A DNA stretch of 64,000 nt, from NCBI GenBank assembly GCA_900660155.1, contig CABFPE010000280.1, forward strand, positions 680,703-744,702, given 5' to 3'. Below, in pieces: positions 13,391-23,991 of this stretch (positions within the stretch are counted from its first letter, which is position 1; every line of letters begins with the position of its first letter). The notes under the pieces were generated by a model. The model was not told the origin of the DNA, did no database searches, and saw nothing but the letters and a program-made list of their open reading frames with translations. The translations under genes and the position numbers were made by a program. This stretch comes from Hofstenia miamia (taxonomy: Eukaryota; Xenacoelomorpha; Acoela; Hofsteniidae).

Positions 13391-14680
13391 TAGTCCTCAT
13401 ACACCTTTCCGCTGCTCCACTTGATAGACTTGGCGATTACTGAAATTCAAAATAAACACACATCTCAGTGGTTACTAATTATTTTGTCTGTTTGCTTTTC
13501 ACTGGAAGCTATTGTAACATGTCACCAATATGTTTATTTTCTCCCAAGACACAGTGTCGCTTTTCAAAATCAACACTTAGCCAACCCATCGTATCACTTA
13601 CCCTTCGCATTCACTTCAACAATCATGCCTGGCAGACTTCTCTTGTCCACACATCTCTTCTGCCAACAATATTTACATTTAGGCCTTATCATAACCAACA
13701 CTAAGAATCTAAATATGGGTTCAGGAACTATCTTAGTTGCAAACAAATTTCATTTATTAACCCAGTAACATAAATTTTTATAGCTACATTTCAAAATGAA
13801 TTTGTTATATGCAATGAATTACCTGTAGAGTTAATGTAGTGCTAATGAAAAAATGTTGGGTAAGAGCATTATTGCACTCATACTTTTCAGGTTATACGTT
13901 TGCAAAGTTTTCTGTGGAACATTTTTTTTGGAAATACTTCAAATATTGGTTTTGTTGTTATTGATATGAATCCTAAATAGCGATTTCCTGATTATTCTAA
14001 ACTACATACAGTTTTATGCATTGAGATGCATTTCAGGTCCTTTGGCAATATCAGTGATTCCTCAAAGTACTGTATGATTATTTTTGTGTACAATAATTTT
14101 GATAATTCCCAGGAAGCAGATTGTCATTAAATACTTGAACGAATACTATATTTTAAAGTAATAATTTCTTCTATCTGCAAAGTCACTTCTTTTGCACTTT
14201 ATTAAAAAAAATGCGGAAAGACATCATTGAAATATTGATATAAATTTTTGTTCTCTGCCAAAATATTCACAGACAACTTATTACTAATGTTTTGCTATAA
14301 TTCCAATTTCCAAAAATCACTTCATTTTCCGCAATGTTTCAAACTTTATTGAATGCATGAATCGCTGTTGACTTTTGTATGAAGAAATTTAAACACTGAT
14401 ATTGTGCTTGTCCAGTGTTACAATTTTGTGAAAGTGTTTAGCAGTCACCAGTAATTGCGCAATGTCAAATGTAAGTGCATTTTAAATCATTGGTTCAAAT
14501 TTCAGTTTTGGGTGTGTTTATTTACTGATGGTAGGAATTTCAAATAATTTGGTCAATGCACAGGATGTTATAATGGAAAAACTGCTTTTGAAAAGTTGTA
14601 ATGTTGTTTGTGACACAGGACTGGAAATATGTATTCGATCACCTTGCTATTTTGAATAAATAATGAACATTCATTGGATA

Positions 14681-15941
14681 CAGTGTGCCTCAGATTATAT
14701 AACAAAGTATTACTTTGATTGAGAAAGAAAAATTTGTATGTCTAATACCATAAAATATGTAGAATAACATTTGACTATTAATTTTTAATCAAATTAGAAA
14801 GCTTGTATTTGAAAAATGCATTTAAATCAATAATCAAATTTGAAAAAAGTAATTTCAAAATAGGATACATAAATGAATAATTGATGCAATATAAGCACTT
14901 AGCAACAAAATTCTCTCTTTTAAAATTTTGTAGGGTGTCCCTTTGAGCGAATAACAGCTTCTAGGCGATCAGGGATTGAAGAAAATAGTCTTTCAATAAA
15001 GCTGCTGGGAATTGCATAAAATTTTTGCTTTATTGCGCTCCACAGCTCGTTTTCAGTGTGAAGAGTATGCTGTCCAATTGATATTTGACCTCTTTCCACA
15101 TATTTTCGATAATTTTAATGTCCAGGCCATTCAGCAAGGATAGCAACCCCATTATTGTAGAAGAAGTTTTTCATTTCTTTTGATGTATGACATGGAGCAC
15201 TATCCTGCTGATATATTGAATCACTTGTAAGGAGTGGCAAGAGTTCCTTTTCTAGAATCCGAGCAAATTAAGAGCTTCGGAGAGTACCAGAGATATGAAG
15301 AATCATGCGAAAGCCAAACTTTCATGTTGCACCCCATTATATTACAGACTTCCCACCATACTTCATGGTCCCCAAGTAAATTGAGGCAAGAATCTGAACT
15401 TCTGCCCAGTTGTCTCTTTATCAACATTCTTTTTGATGAGTATGGTCTTCCGGATTTTGGCTTGGGCAATGATGTTTTCAGAAGTAACACGCCTGATGAT
15501 ATCCCCGACAGTACTTCGAGGTCGTTCTACAAGTTGGATTATATCACGTTGACTCATCCCTTCCAAATGTTTGGAGATAATCAACTCACGGATGGCAAGA
15601 GATGCGTAACCAGGCATCATATATGGCAAAGAAAGACTGTTATTAGACATTTTCAATATAAATAGACTGAAAAAGCTCAACCAATTAAATTTTTTACAGA
15701 ATCACTGATTTGGTCTGAAGTGGCAGAATACATTTTTCTAAAAAATGATTATCAAACTAAGAGTATTGTAGCATTTTTCCTTAAAGTAAACTTAAAGTAA
15801 ACAGTGACAATTATGTCTCAATATTGATGAATTCCACTTTCTGCAACACCAAACCTAATTTTAAAATACCTTTTTTGGCGTCCGTTTTTTAGAAATATTT
15901 ATGACAAATCATGGATGGTCGAATTGTTTCTTTCAGTACTG
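14681..15941 (-). mobile_element. Tc1/mariner-like DNA transposon, decayed
   Basis: Minus-strand reading from about 15650 gives a Tc1 transposase N-terminus: a paired-type helix-turn-helix with ELIISKHLEGMSQRDI and RPRSTVGDIIRRVTSEN, then in another frame the GRPR-like linker KPKSGRPYSSK. Near 15210-15100 the catalytic block reads QQDSAPCHTSKEMKNFFYNN, then AEWPG and IIENMWKEVKYQLDS, giving the second D and the E of a DD34E-type triad. The middle of the catalytic domain is largely lost and several frame changes are present. Tentative ends are CAGT next to TA at 14679-14680 and CAGTACTG next to TA at 15942-15943. They leave similar flanks of about 250 bp on both sides but share little beyond CAGT, so boundaries are uncertain. 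Confidence 0.8.
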
Positions 15942-15959
15942 TATATTGATATTATTTCG

Positions 15960-16459
15960 TTAACCCATTTCATACCAGATCTACTTCGGTCCTTTGGAAT
16001 TGGCTATTTCTCAGATATAATACTTTTTGAAAGCATACTAAAGGAATTTCATATGCAATTAGTCTTTTGAAGTGTTATCTAAAGATATTTCGTATAGTCT
16101 ATTTTGAGGACCTTTTTGTGTACTGTTAGCAAAATGTCAAAACTTGAAATTTTTCAATCGCACAATGAATGCACTATGTAAAAAAGGTCAAATTTATGTT
16201 GAAGTTAATGATGCATAAACAAAATATAAATTGAGAGATGTACCTTAGGAAATATCCAAAAAATGTGAAAAAAGAGTTGATCGATAACAGAAGCAATAAA
16301 AATACCAAACAGTAAGAACAATGCTGAAACCGCAATGCATTAAGAATACCATATATTTAAGCAATCAATAAAAAAATTAGGATGAAATTAAAAACATGCA
16401 TCCGGCATGCATTTAAAGTCATGGTCCTCGTTTGAGGACCTTGGTATGAAATTGGTTAA
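15960..16459. mobile_element. piggyBac-type MITE with TTAA target sites
   Basis: The left end TTAA|CCCATTTCATACCA begins at 15964. The right end is TGGTATGAAATTGG|TTAA, ending at 16455. The terminal inverted repeats match at 13 of 14 bases and both flank a TTAA, the target of piggyBac transposases. The subterminal parts also contain GGTCCT/AGGACC words in inverted order. The 492-bp interior shows no transposase, so it is non-autonomous. Confidence 0.75.
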
Positions 16460-18705
16460 ACTTATCAAGTCATCAATATAGCAGTTTCATGTCCGTTCAT
16501 TCATACAATTTATTAATGTACATTGACCAAATGTTACACTAACCTGACTTGACTGGCTTAGAGCATTATTCTGACCAGGATTAACCAGATTAAACCTGAT
16601 CGGACATTACCTGATTTTTCATTTTTTAAGAAAGTTTAGTAGCCTTGTGTTTTGTACTGCATTCTTACGCTCTTGAATTGAAATTCAATGGTTTAGTCAA
16701 TGGTTTTAGTTCAGTTTGTTATGAGATCTATGTTTGAAAGGTTTTGTGTAAATATAGAAGTTTTTAAATTAACTTCCCATCTTAAAAAATTTAAACTTGA
16801 AATAATAAAAGCAAGTATGAACAATGTATAAATCAAATCTAAATATGAATTCAAATTAACTTTCCGCATAATTTTGCATGATTGGAAATTTTATAAATAT
16901 CTGTTCGCCTAAAAAATTTCTTTATATATATATATATATAATTTTTAGATTGAAAATTTGAAATGAACAAAAAATAATGTGAAGCATTGCACTCAGCATA
17001 TTAACTTTATCCTGATGCCAATTCTAAGAATTTTGTTAAACCAGAATGTTTGATGACAGAAATTTGATGGAAGCTTTGGTAAATCCAGATGCACAGTTCT
17101 TCTTTTAACTGCTCATTTTGTTAATGAAATCTATGTTTGAATGGATTCTTTGTCATTTTTATTGTCTCTTCAATCACCATTTCTGAATTGATACTCATGC
17201 GTTGAAGTACCGTGATGAGATCCATATTGGCATTGTAAATATTTTTCTTGTCATTATAAAGATAAGAAAATTTCCCTTTTAGTTTGCCGCTGTAGGGTGC
17301 TTCGGATTGATTTCTATCATAATCATAAGTTAAAGGAATAAGATTAACTGTTTATTACGGTTGTAAATAAAAACATTTAATGAATAATGGGAAAATAAAT
17401 GGCAACGTAGTTTATATCACAACAAACAATTGCTTAAATTTCACTATCAAAAAATATGTTCGTTCTATTTCAACAGTGTGGAAAGTTTTGTTTTGGTTTC
17501 CAAAGTTACTAATTTTTTAATCAACATAATAGATGTTTTCACCTGATTAACAGGATGATCAAACTTAATCTGCACTGATCTGACCTGACACTGACCTGAC
17601 CGGATCCAACACTAATCAACTACTTTTTTAATTTTCATCTGTGAAGAAGGATTTTCCAAAACTGTTCATACATGAATTTGGCTTTAACAAAATTTAGATA
17701 TAGCTTATGTAAGCATCTCAAAATATCACTGAATCTATACAATTTGCATGTTTATTGTATCGCAGAATTTACTAATGTGTTCACCGCATTTAGTTATTCA
17801 AATGTATTTTTCAAAGCGCAATCCCATTGGCTTTCATTATATGAAAAGAAATTTCTTAATCAATAAGAAACTTTCACCTTACATTGTGTCAGGCAAATGT
17901 TCTCGCAGAACTTCAAGAATACATTCAGGATCAAATTAAATAGTTTTAATAATTCACAGTATAGTATAAGACTAATAAACTTTTGTTTAAGAAATTCAGT
18001 TTGTCCACAAGTAATAAATGGATGTGTTCAACTTAATAAGAAGTTTCTTTAAAAATTCATTTTTCGTCTAAAAGTTTGTCATGGTTATTTTAACTTGCAT
18101 CTTTTCTGCAAATAGAAGTTTGTATTCGCCAACTAGCAATCATATATTTAACTTTTGTAAACTAAACGTGGTCTGAAATTTGATATAGCTGTTGCGTTAA
18201 TATTTTGCAAATTGACTCTTATAAAGTTCAAAAATTTCAACCGCGTTTAGCAGCTTTCTTCCGTTACCTTAGTTAATACTCGGTCTGTTGATGCATACAT
18301 TTTCTTTTTGTGCAGGTGTTTATTCTTATTGCACATAGTGAATTAAAAGTTTTAGCAAACCTCTAAATTTTCCAAAAAACTTCTTACTGTATTTCACAAA
18401 TAAAATGTAAAATGATAGCTTGACTCTTCCGACTCTCTGTACTTCATATAAAATGCAAATTACCTTTCCAAAACGAAATAGATCTGAAACACACTGAAAT
18501 TAAAAAACCTCTTTTGAGTTTTAGAAGTGTATGTAATGCTATTGTAAAATTTCAAAATGTAGATATTATTTTTCAACAATTTCATTATAAATTCACTGCA
18601 TTTGAGTTGCTTTGAGTATTTGCTTAATCAGATTTTTAAATTTCAGCCTGTTTATGATTAAATATCCATACCTATCTCCCTCCATCCTGCTTCAATAAGA
18701 TCACT
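16460..18705. other. AT-rich non-coding stretch
   Basis: A TA run lies at 16923-16941. Short open frames around 17672-17939 are overlapping and featureless. A CCTGAT/GACCTGAC-type repeated word appears near 16545-16610 and 17540-17610, perhaps two ends of a worn element. I could not define its borders. Confidence 0.5.
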
Positions 18706-18829
18706 CTATATATATATATATATATATATANNNNNNNNNNNNNNNNNNNNNNNNNNNNNNNNNNNNNNNNNNNNNNNNNNNNNNNNNNNNNNNNNNNNNN
18801 NNNNNNNNNNNNNNNNNNNNNNNNNNNNN

Positions 18830-18882
<53 letters not shown>

Positions 18883-18884
18883 TA
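18706..18884. repeat. TA microsatellite interrupted by a 99-N gap
   Basis: TA dinucleotides run into N at 18731 and out again after 18829. The gap is a sequencing break inside the microsatellite. Any long open frame drawn across it is an artefact. Confidence 0.95.
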
Positions 18885-19090
18885 CTGGCGCTGGGTATAT
18901 GGGTTTTTTCATTTTGTACCCAACGCCAGTTTTGAGCAAAAACCCAAATATCCAGCGCCAACATACTATATGAGGCCCCAAAAAAAAATTTCCCAATTTT
19001 TTTTTGATAATGAGGACCCCATATGAGATTGTGTACGGAAAATTGGGCCCGAACTCGGAATTTTTCAAAAACCCATATACCCAGCGCCAA
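18885..19090. mobile_element. Fold-back element with GC-rich inverted repeats
   Basis: TGGCGCTGGGTATATGGG from 18886 returns inverted at the right end (ACCCATATACCCAGCGCCA, ending 19089), about 22 matching bases. Two further inverted versions lie inside: TACCCAACGCCAG near 18917, which can pair with the left end as a tight hairpin at 12 of 13 positions, and AACCCAAATATCCAGCGCCA near 18943. No open frame of note exists. It abuts the TA tract on its left. The superfamily is not clear to me. Confidence 0.75.
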
Positions 19091-21117
19091 CGTTTGTATG
19101 AATATACATATCTCATATACTTTGATTTTGAGTTGGCAATTAGCGTATACCCGCTTTAAATTTTAGAACTACGCCCATGCGTATAATTAATATTTTTAAA
19201 TACACATATTGCCCTAATGTTATGTTATTGCATTTACCCATTTTAATATGGTATTTATGCGAATCGAGGTAAGTTAACAGAACTCATAGACTCGCAATGA
19301 AGAACAAGCAAAACGTTGGTAGAAGCATTATAAAGCTATCCCAAACAAAGGCAAGTTGTATTCACAAAGTCAAATTGAACTTTTCCATTGTGTTAATATA
19401 GCATAATGACTTTCATATAGTACTATAAACTCTATTGTCATTTTGTAGCTAGCAATTGGAAAGGAAATGCAGCATTTTTATTTCACTGGATTAACTGAAT
19501 GCGAAAGATATTTTTATGTAAAAACTTTTAAATCCGATTTAAAATAGATAAAAAATTTAAGTAATCTGTGATCTAAAGGGATTGTATCCAGGACAATATT
19601 TTATAGATATCAGCACAAGAGAGCTGTCAACACTGATTTTGTACTGGAAATCTTGCATCATTTATTAGGGTTTCCCTCTCTCACTGTCATTTATAGAAGT
19701 GCTAAAAGCAAGTCCATGTCATAGTCAATCTAGGCCTAGCCCAAATCTTAATAGTACAGTCAGCACTTGGATGGTAGAACTTGCAATATTTGGTCCAATA
19801 ATTATTTAGTTTTGCAATGAATCAAGTGCACACTTACATGGGCTTTGTAATTGCTTGTATAGATCCATTACTTTAAAGTTCAATATTATGACTCAAGCCT
19901 CAAAACATTTTGAATGTAACCAGTTGTTCATCAACATTTCAATGCTGCTAAACTTGATCATGAGAAATACATCATTTACAAGTAAGTAGACGTTGACTTA
20001 AGAAACACATTCAATGAATTTTAGTTTCTTAATTTTAAGATTTGATTTGCACATATTGTGCTACAGCTAATGTAGTTTTTAGTCAATTCTGCCTTTGTGT
20101 TGAATGGGGGTTTATCGTTTACTGCAAATTAGATTACAAGGCTAAAGCTTACATAATCGAATACCGTCTATAAAATCGTATTAAACATGTTTATGAGCTC
20201 TCCATTAATCTATTATACGTCTCTTAGGTTGTGGCGAGGTAATTTTCATTGAAAACTAGCCTTTGATGTTAATCTAAACACTCAAACTAAGTTGTAATCA
20301 ATTTTACCTAATCTATCATTTCTTCAATTGATAGCATAGTTAATGATATATAAATGAACATAGAATGGCATATAGATATGCATTCAACAAGTTTGGAAAA
20401 ACCTCATGTCATATACTTCCATTCGGATGAGTGAATCTAGTGATGGAAAATTTTGATTTTTTTTCCGTTTGCAATGTGGTTGAATTTTAGCCATTGCTCA
20501 AAGATAACCTAAAGACATGTTTTAAAAAAATTCTTATGATTTTCACCAAAAATTGACACACTATACCTCCAATAAGTTGTTTTCTTCTGTTGATCGCAAA
20601 CGGTTTTATATTTTTGTAAAAACACTATTTTATTGTATATATTTAAAAAATTTCTGTATATAATATACAAAAGAAAATTATGGATACAAATGATGAGTAA
20701 CTAAAAGTGGGTTACTTTTTAGCAGAGTTTTAAAGAGCATGACTTTTTTAATGCACCGAGCAAATTTGACTTAATATTAATCATATACAAAGAGAGACCT
20801 TATATACGCATGAAATCGAAATTTTGTGGAAGATATGAAATCAATAAATTAAATCAAGTTAAATATTTTGCTTAGATTTAATGTATGCATTAAATACAAC
20901 TTAAATATTTTACTACAATAACTACAAAAATTTTATTAGCGTTATGCAAACGCAGCTCTTTCTACAATGGAAATTTCTCAATTTAGGCTTTTTGTATCGA
21001 TTTTTTTATTTTCCAAATTGCATTGCCGCATTTATAACAAAAGAAGGCTGATAATTTTTTAGGCTTTTTAAATAGCATTTGCAAAGAAATATAATTTACA
21101 AGTGGGCATGGAATTGA
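19091..21117. other. AT-rich non-coding stretch
   Basis: I see no gene, repeat array or element border that I can support in this interval. Confidence 0.5.
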
Positions 21118-22075
21118 TGTCAGCTTGAACGTTCTAGATATTACAATATCAAAGAATTAAAATGAAATAATTACAAATTAGTATAAAAATCTGCAAAAAA
21201 CAAATATTTATATTCCGTTCAATTCGTACTGTGATGAAATTCACAAGAGAAATACAGTTAAGTGTGTAGTAGATAAAGTATTTACAAGCTGTTCAAATTA
21301 TAAAAATTTTGCACAGAGCCTAGACAAACTTATTGATCTTATCAAACATACCTATCCACAAAACATAATTAACAATGTGAACTATTCAAAATTCAATAAT
21401 AATATACAACGAAGTGATATATTAATTACAAAAAAATTTTGACTTTAGCTTATATCACAAAGAATGCAACAATATTAAAGAAATTATATAAAATATTTAG
21501 CAAAGATTTACCAACATCAACAATTTGCCAAATATTAACTCTTTCACAGCGAAATTCGACTTTAGTCACAGGGCCAACATTATGTCTGACTGCGAAATTC
21601 GACTTCAGTCCACATCTCTGAAAAAAACTTCTTCTTTTACTGCGATATTCGATCATAGTCACAGAGTGCATAAAATAATGGTACCAGCTGTACGATAAGT
21701 TTTACTCTTCAAAAACATGATAATACATCACCCATTGAGAATTTCTGAAAATTCATGAAACGCAGTGAAAGGGTTAACATCGATTAGGACAGGAGTTATT
21801 TTTGCAAACAAAGATAAAGTATCCATTGATTTGTCATCTGAACTCGTCTATATTTACAAATGTGATGAATACAATTATTCATACATCGGTAAGACCAGCC
21901 GATTTTTTCAGTCGAGAACATAAGACCTTTTGTGATTATTGTTTGCGGGAGTATTTTTACATGCACACCCATACAAAAAACTAATTTTAAAATATTAATT
22001 AAACACCACGAAACGAAAATAGCAGAAAATATTACAATTGAATTTTTAAAGACCATTAATGAACAGCTGTTAAGC

Positions 22076-22080
<5 letters not shown>
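21118..22080 (+). mobile_element. Penelope-like element (PLE) fragment, broken
   Basis: Plus-strand translations give the linker after the reverse transcriptase (LNVLDITISK, then NIYIPFNSYCDEIHKRNTVK and VDKVFTSCSNYKNFAQSLDK) and, after an inserted MITE, the GIY-YIG endonuclease with its zinc-knuckle-like start (VYIYKCDEYNYSYIGKTSRF). This order is diagnostic of EN-bearing Penelope-like retroelements. The copy is 5'-truncated, broken in several places, split by the 235-bp element at 21539-21773, and ends at a TA tract. Confidence 0.85.
21535..21777. mobile_element. 235-bp piggyBac-type MITE nested in a PLE
   Basis: TTAA|CTCTTTCACAGCG at 21535-21551 is mirrored by CGCAGTGAAAGGG|TTAA at 21761-21777. 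The inverted ends match at 11 of 13 bases and sit between two TTAA copies, as for piggyBac insertions. Inside, GCGAAATTCGAC recurs at 21549, 21592 and, slightly changed, 21642, giving a rough 43-50 bp internal repeat. It separates the PLE linker from its GIY-YIG domain, so it arrived after the PLE. Confidence 0.85.

Positions 22081-22112
<32 letters not shown>
22081..22112. repeat. TA microsatellite
   Basis: A pure TA run lies directly at the 3' edge of a PLE fragment. Confidence 0.95.
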
Positions 22113-22115
<3 letters not shown>

Positions 22116-22707
22116 AAAATTTGTTGTTTATTATTTGCTCTTTATCTTTCTTCTTTATGTAATTATTTTTAAATTCTTAGTTTTTTTAGTATTTTAATAT
22201 CATTTGGTTGTTCATGCACAAATTTTTCAGATCTTTGATATCAATGTAACATGTTCTTTGTAGTATAGATGTGGAAATGATGTTTGGCCGCAACATAACT
22301 GTCCCCAAATGTTGCTAAGCATGTCTCTTGTGCATAACAATTTGTTCGAAAACAAAATTTGTCGATAGAAATCCCGCGGAAGATACAATTTCCACTATAA
22401 ATTCCCTTCAATCCTAAAATCAATTGTTTCAAGAGCTAGCATCTCGATACCAAACTGGAGCCATGTGCTGCAGTGATTCAATCAGGTCAGTTGAAATCAA
22501 TTATATTTGTATAACAAAACATGAATTTTAGGTTGTATAAATGCAAGTTTAGTTTTACAGCAATACGAATGTAATATGCGGTATTATGTTGTATGTTTTG
22601 ATATAATATTTCCGAGAATATTAATTGCCATCTTGCAATTGTTTAATAATCTTTTACAAAATCACCATACATATAAAAGACAAATGATATCAACACTAGT
22701 TTTGTAT

Positions 22708-22709
<2 letters not shown>

Positions 22710-22757
<48 letters not shown>
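22710..22757. repeat. TA microsatellite
   Basis: A pure TA run lies directly upstream of another PLE 3' fragment. Confidence 0.95.
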
Positions 22758-22759
<2 letters not shown>

Positions 22760-23074
22760 ACTTCACTTGTAATATTAATGAATTTTTAAAATTCTCTAAA
22801 AACTTTATGGATACCCTGTACCTGTGTATGCATCAACATCATGCTAAAAAGCACAATTTTAATATAATAATGACAACATCCAATACAAAGATTGAAGAGG
22901 CTTTAATAATTTAAAACCATAACAAACATCAATTATTGAACAAGCAACAAAGTAATATGAGTATATTCAATCTATTCTGAGTGCATGAAAATTTAAGCAT
23001 CATTTAGTATAGTATATTGTAAATATTATTCCCACAAATTTTGTATTCTGATGATGATTTTCAAATCGAAATCG

Positions 23075-23078
<4 letters not shown>
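22758..23078 (+). mobile_element. PLE 3'-end fragment
   Basis: The stretch encodes the C-terminus of the GIY-YIG protein (HHAKKHNFNIIMTTSNTKIE, then LIIKNHNKHQLLNKQQSN). It continues into the family's 3' tail, with CTGATGATGATTTTCAAATC followed by GAAA at 23048-23071. The same tail ends the four PLE pieces in 55514-62251. It is flanked on both sides by TA tracts. Confidence 0.85.

Positions 23079-23107
<29 letters not shown>
23079..23107. repeat. TA microsatellite
   Basis: A pure TA run directly follows the PLE tail. Confidence 0.95.
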
Positions 23108-23110
<3 letters not shown>

Positions 23111-23991
23111 TGTGTGCATTTGGTATACAAAATTTAAAGCTGCGGTTTATGCATTTTTTAAAAAAATTGTTGCATCCTATCGAAAAATTCATTTAACATC
23201 AAATTACTATTTATAATTACATTTGTATAATTTCTATATTTTAAAATGCATTTTTTCGAGAAATTTTGGTTATAGTTAATGCGTGCTCAATGGCGTCAGT
23301 TACCCGGTGAATATTGTGACTATATACCTCTACAAAAATACTAATTTCTTCAAAAAATGAAATTTTTAAAAATTATATTATATGTTAGGTTATTTAAAAA
23401 AATTTATTTTTTAATTTATTAAAATTTTCTAAGTAAACATCTCTGATGTTGTTTTTGCGCAACTGCTGGATTTGCAAATCATAAATATCCGCGCTTTTAA
23501 GATGCCCAAATCGCAAGTATACATATACCAACGTTTATGAATTGCCTACTAGATTTTGGTTCTTGCTCAATATGTAGAGAAACGTATAATACTTAAGAAG
23601 TTATTGCAGTGGAAAATATATTTGGAATGGATATAAATGCTTTATTAATGACACTCAAAGCGGTGATTCGTCCTTTGGTCTTGTATCATGTGCAGTGTGT
23701 TTATTATGTTTGTCCTTCGTGTGTATCGGAGATATATGCTTTAACAATGTAACTTCAACATCTGTAGGTTGTGTTAGAAGCGCGTGACAGAATTTGTATA
23801 CAAGCAGCCACAATGGAAAGAGACATTTCTAAGCATCACAGATGGCAAGTTAAAGATGCATGTAATCACAACAAACATGAATGATCGCGATCGGGGGCGG
23901 CTTTGTTTGACTGAAACCTCCTGTGTCCTTGACTTTTGTCGACCAACTGTTCGCCATTCATCCCTGTTGACATCTTACATCAATAATTAAG
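23108..23991. other. Non-coding stretch with a GC-richer 3' part
   Basis: The part 23770-23960 is GC-richer than its surroundings (ATCGCGATCGGGGGCGGC and others) and holds a 68-codon open frame on the plus strand with no recognisable domain. It could be a conserved non-coding element or a worn repeat. Confidence 0.3.

Larger units (their letters stand above)
8700..14680. other. AT-rich non-coding stretch with small GC-rich islands
   Basis: I see no supportable gene. Notable patches are a worn hAT-type end at 10941-11035, a GGCC-rich hairpin at 11762-11786, and a GC-richer block at 13090-13390. Open frames at 13421-13768 and 13468-13704 overlap each other, show no recognisable domain and are probably chance. 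Confidence 0.6.

Noticed and set aside
13421-13768. 115-codon open frame on the plus strand, with a second 78-codon frame inside it
   Set aside because: No recognisable domain, no splice or promoter context, and two overlapping frames of equal quality suggest chance.
18701-19116. Open frames of 129 and 94 codons with tyrosine-isoleucine runs
   Set aside because: They read through TA repeats, an N gap and the fold-back element. There is no real protein signal.
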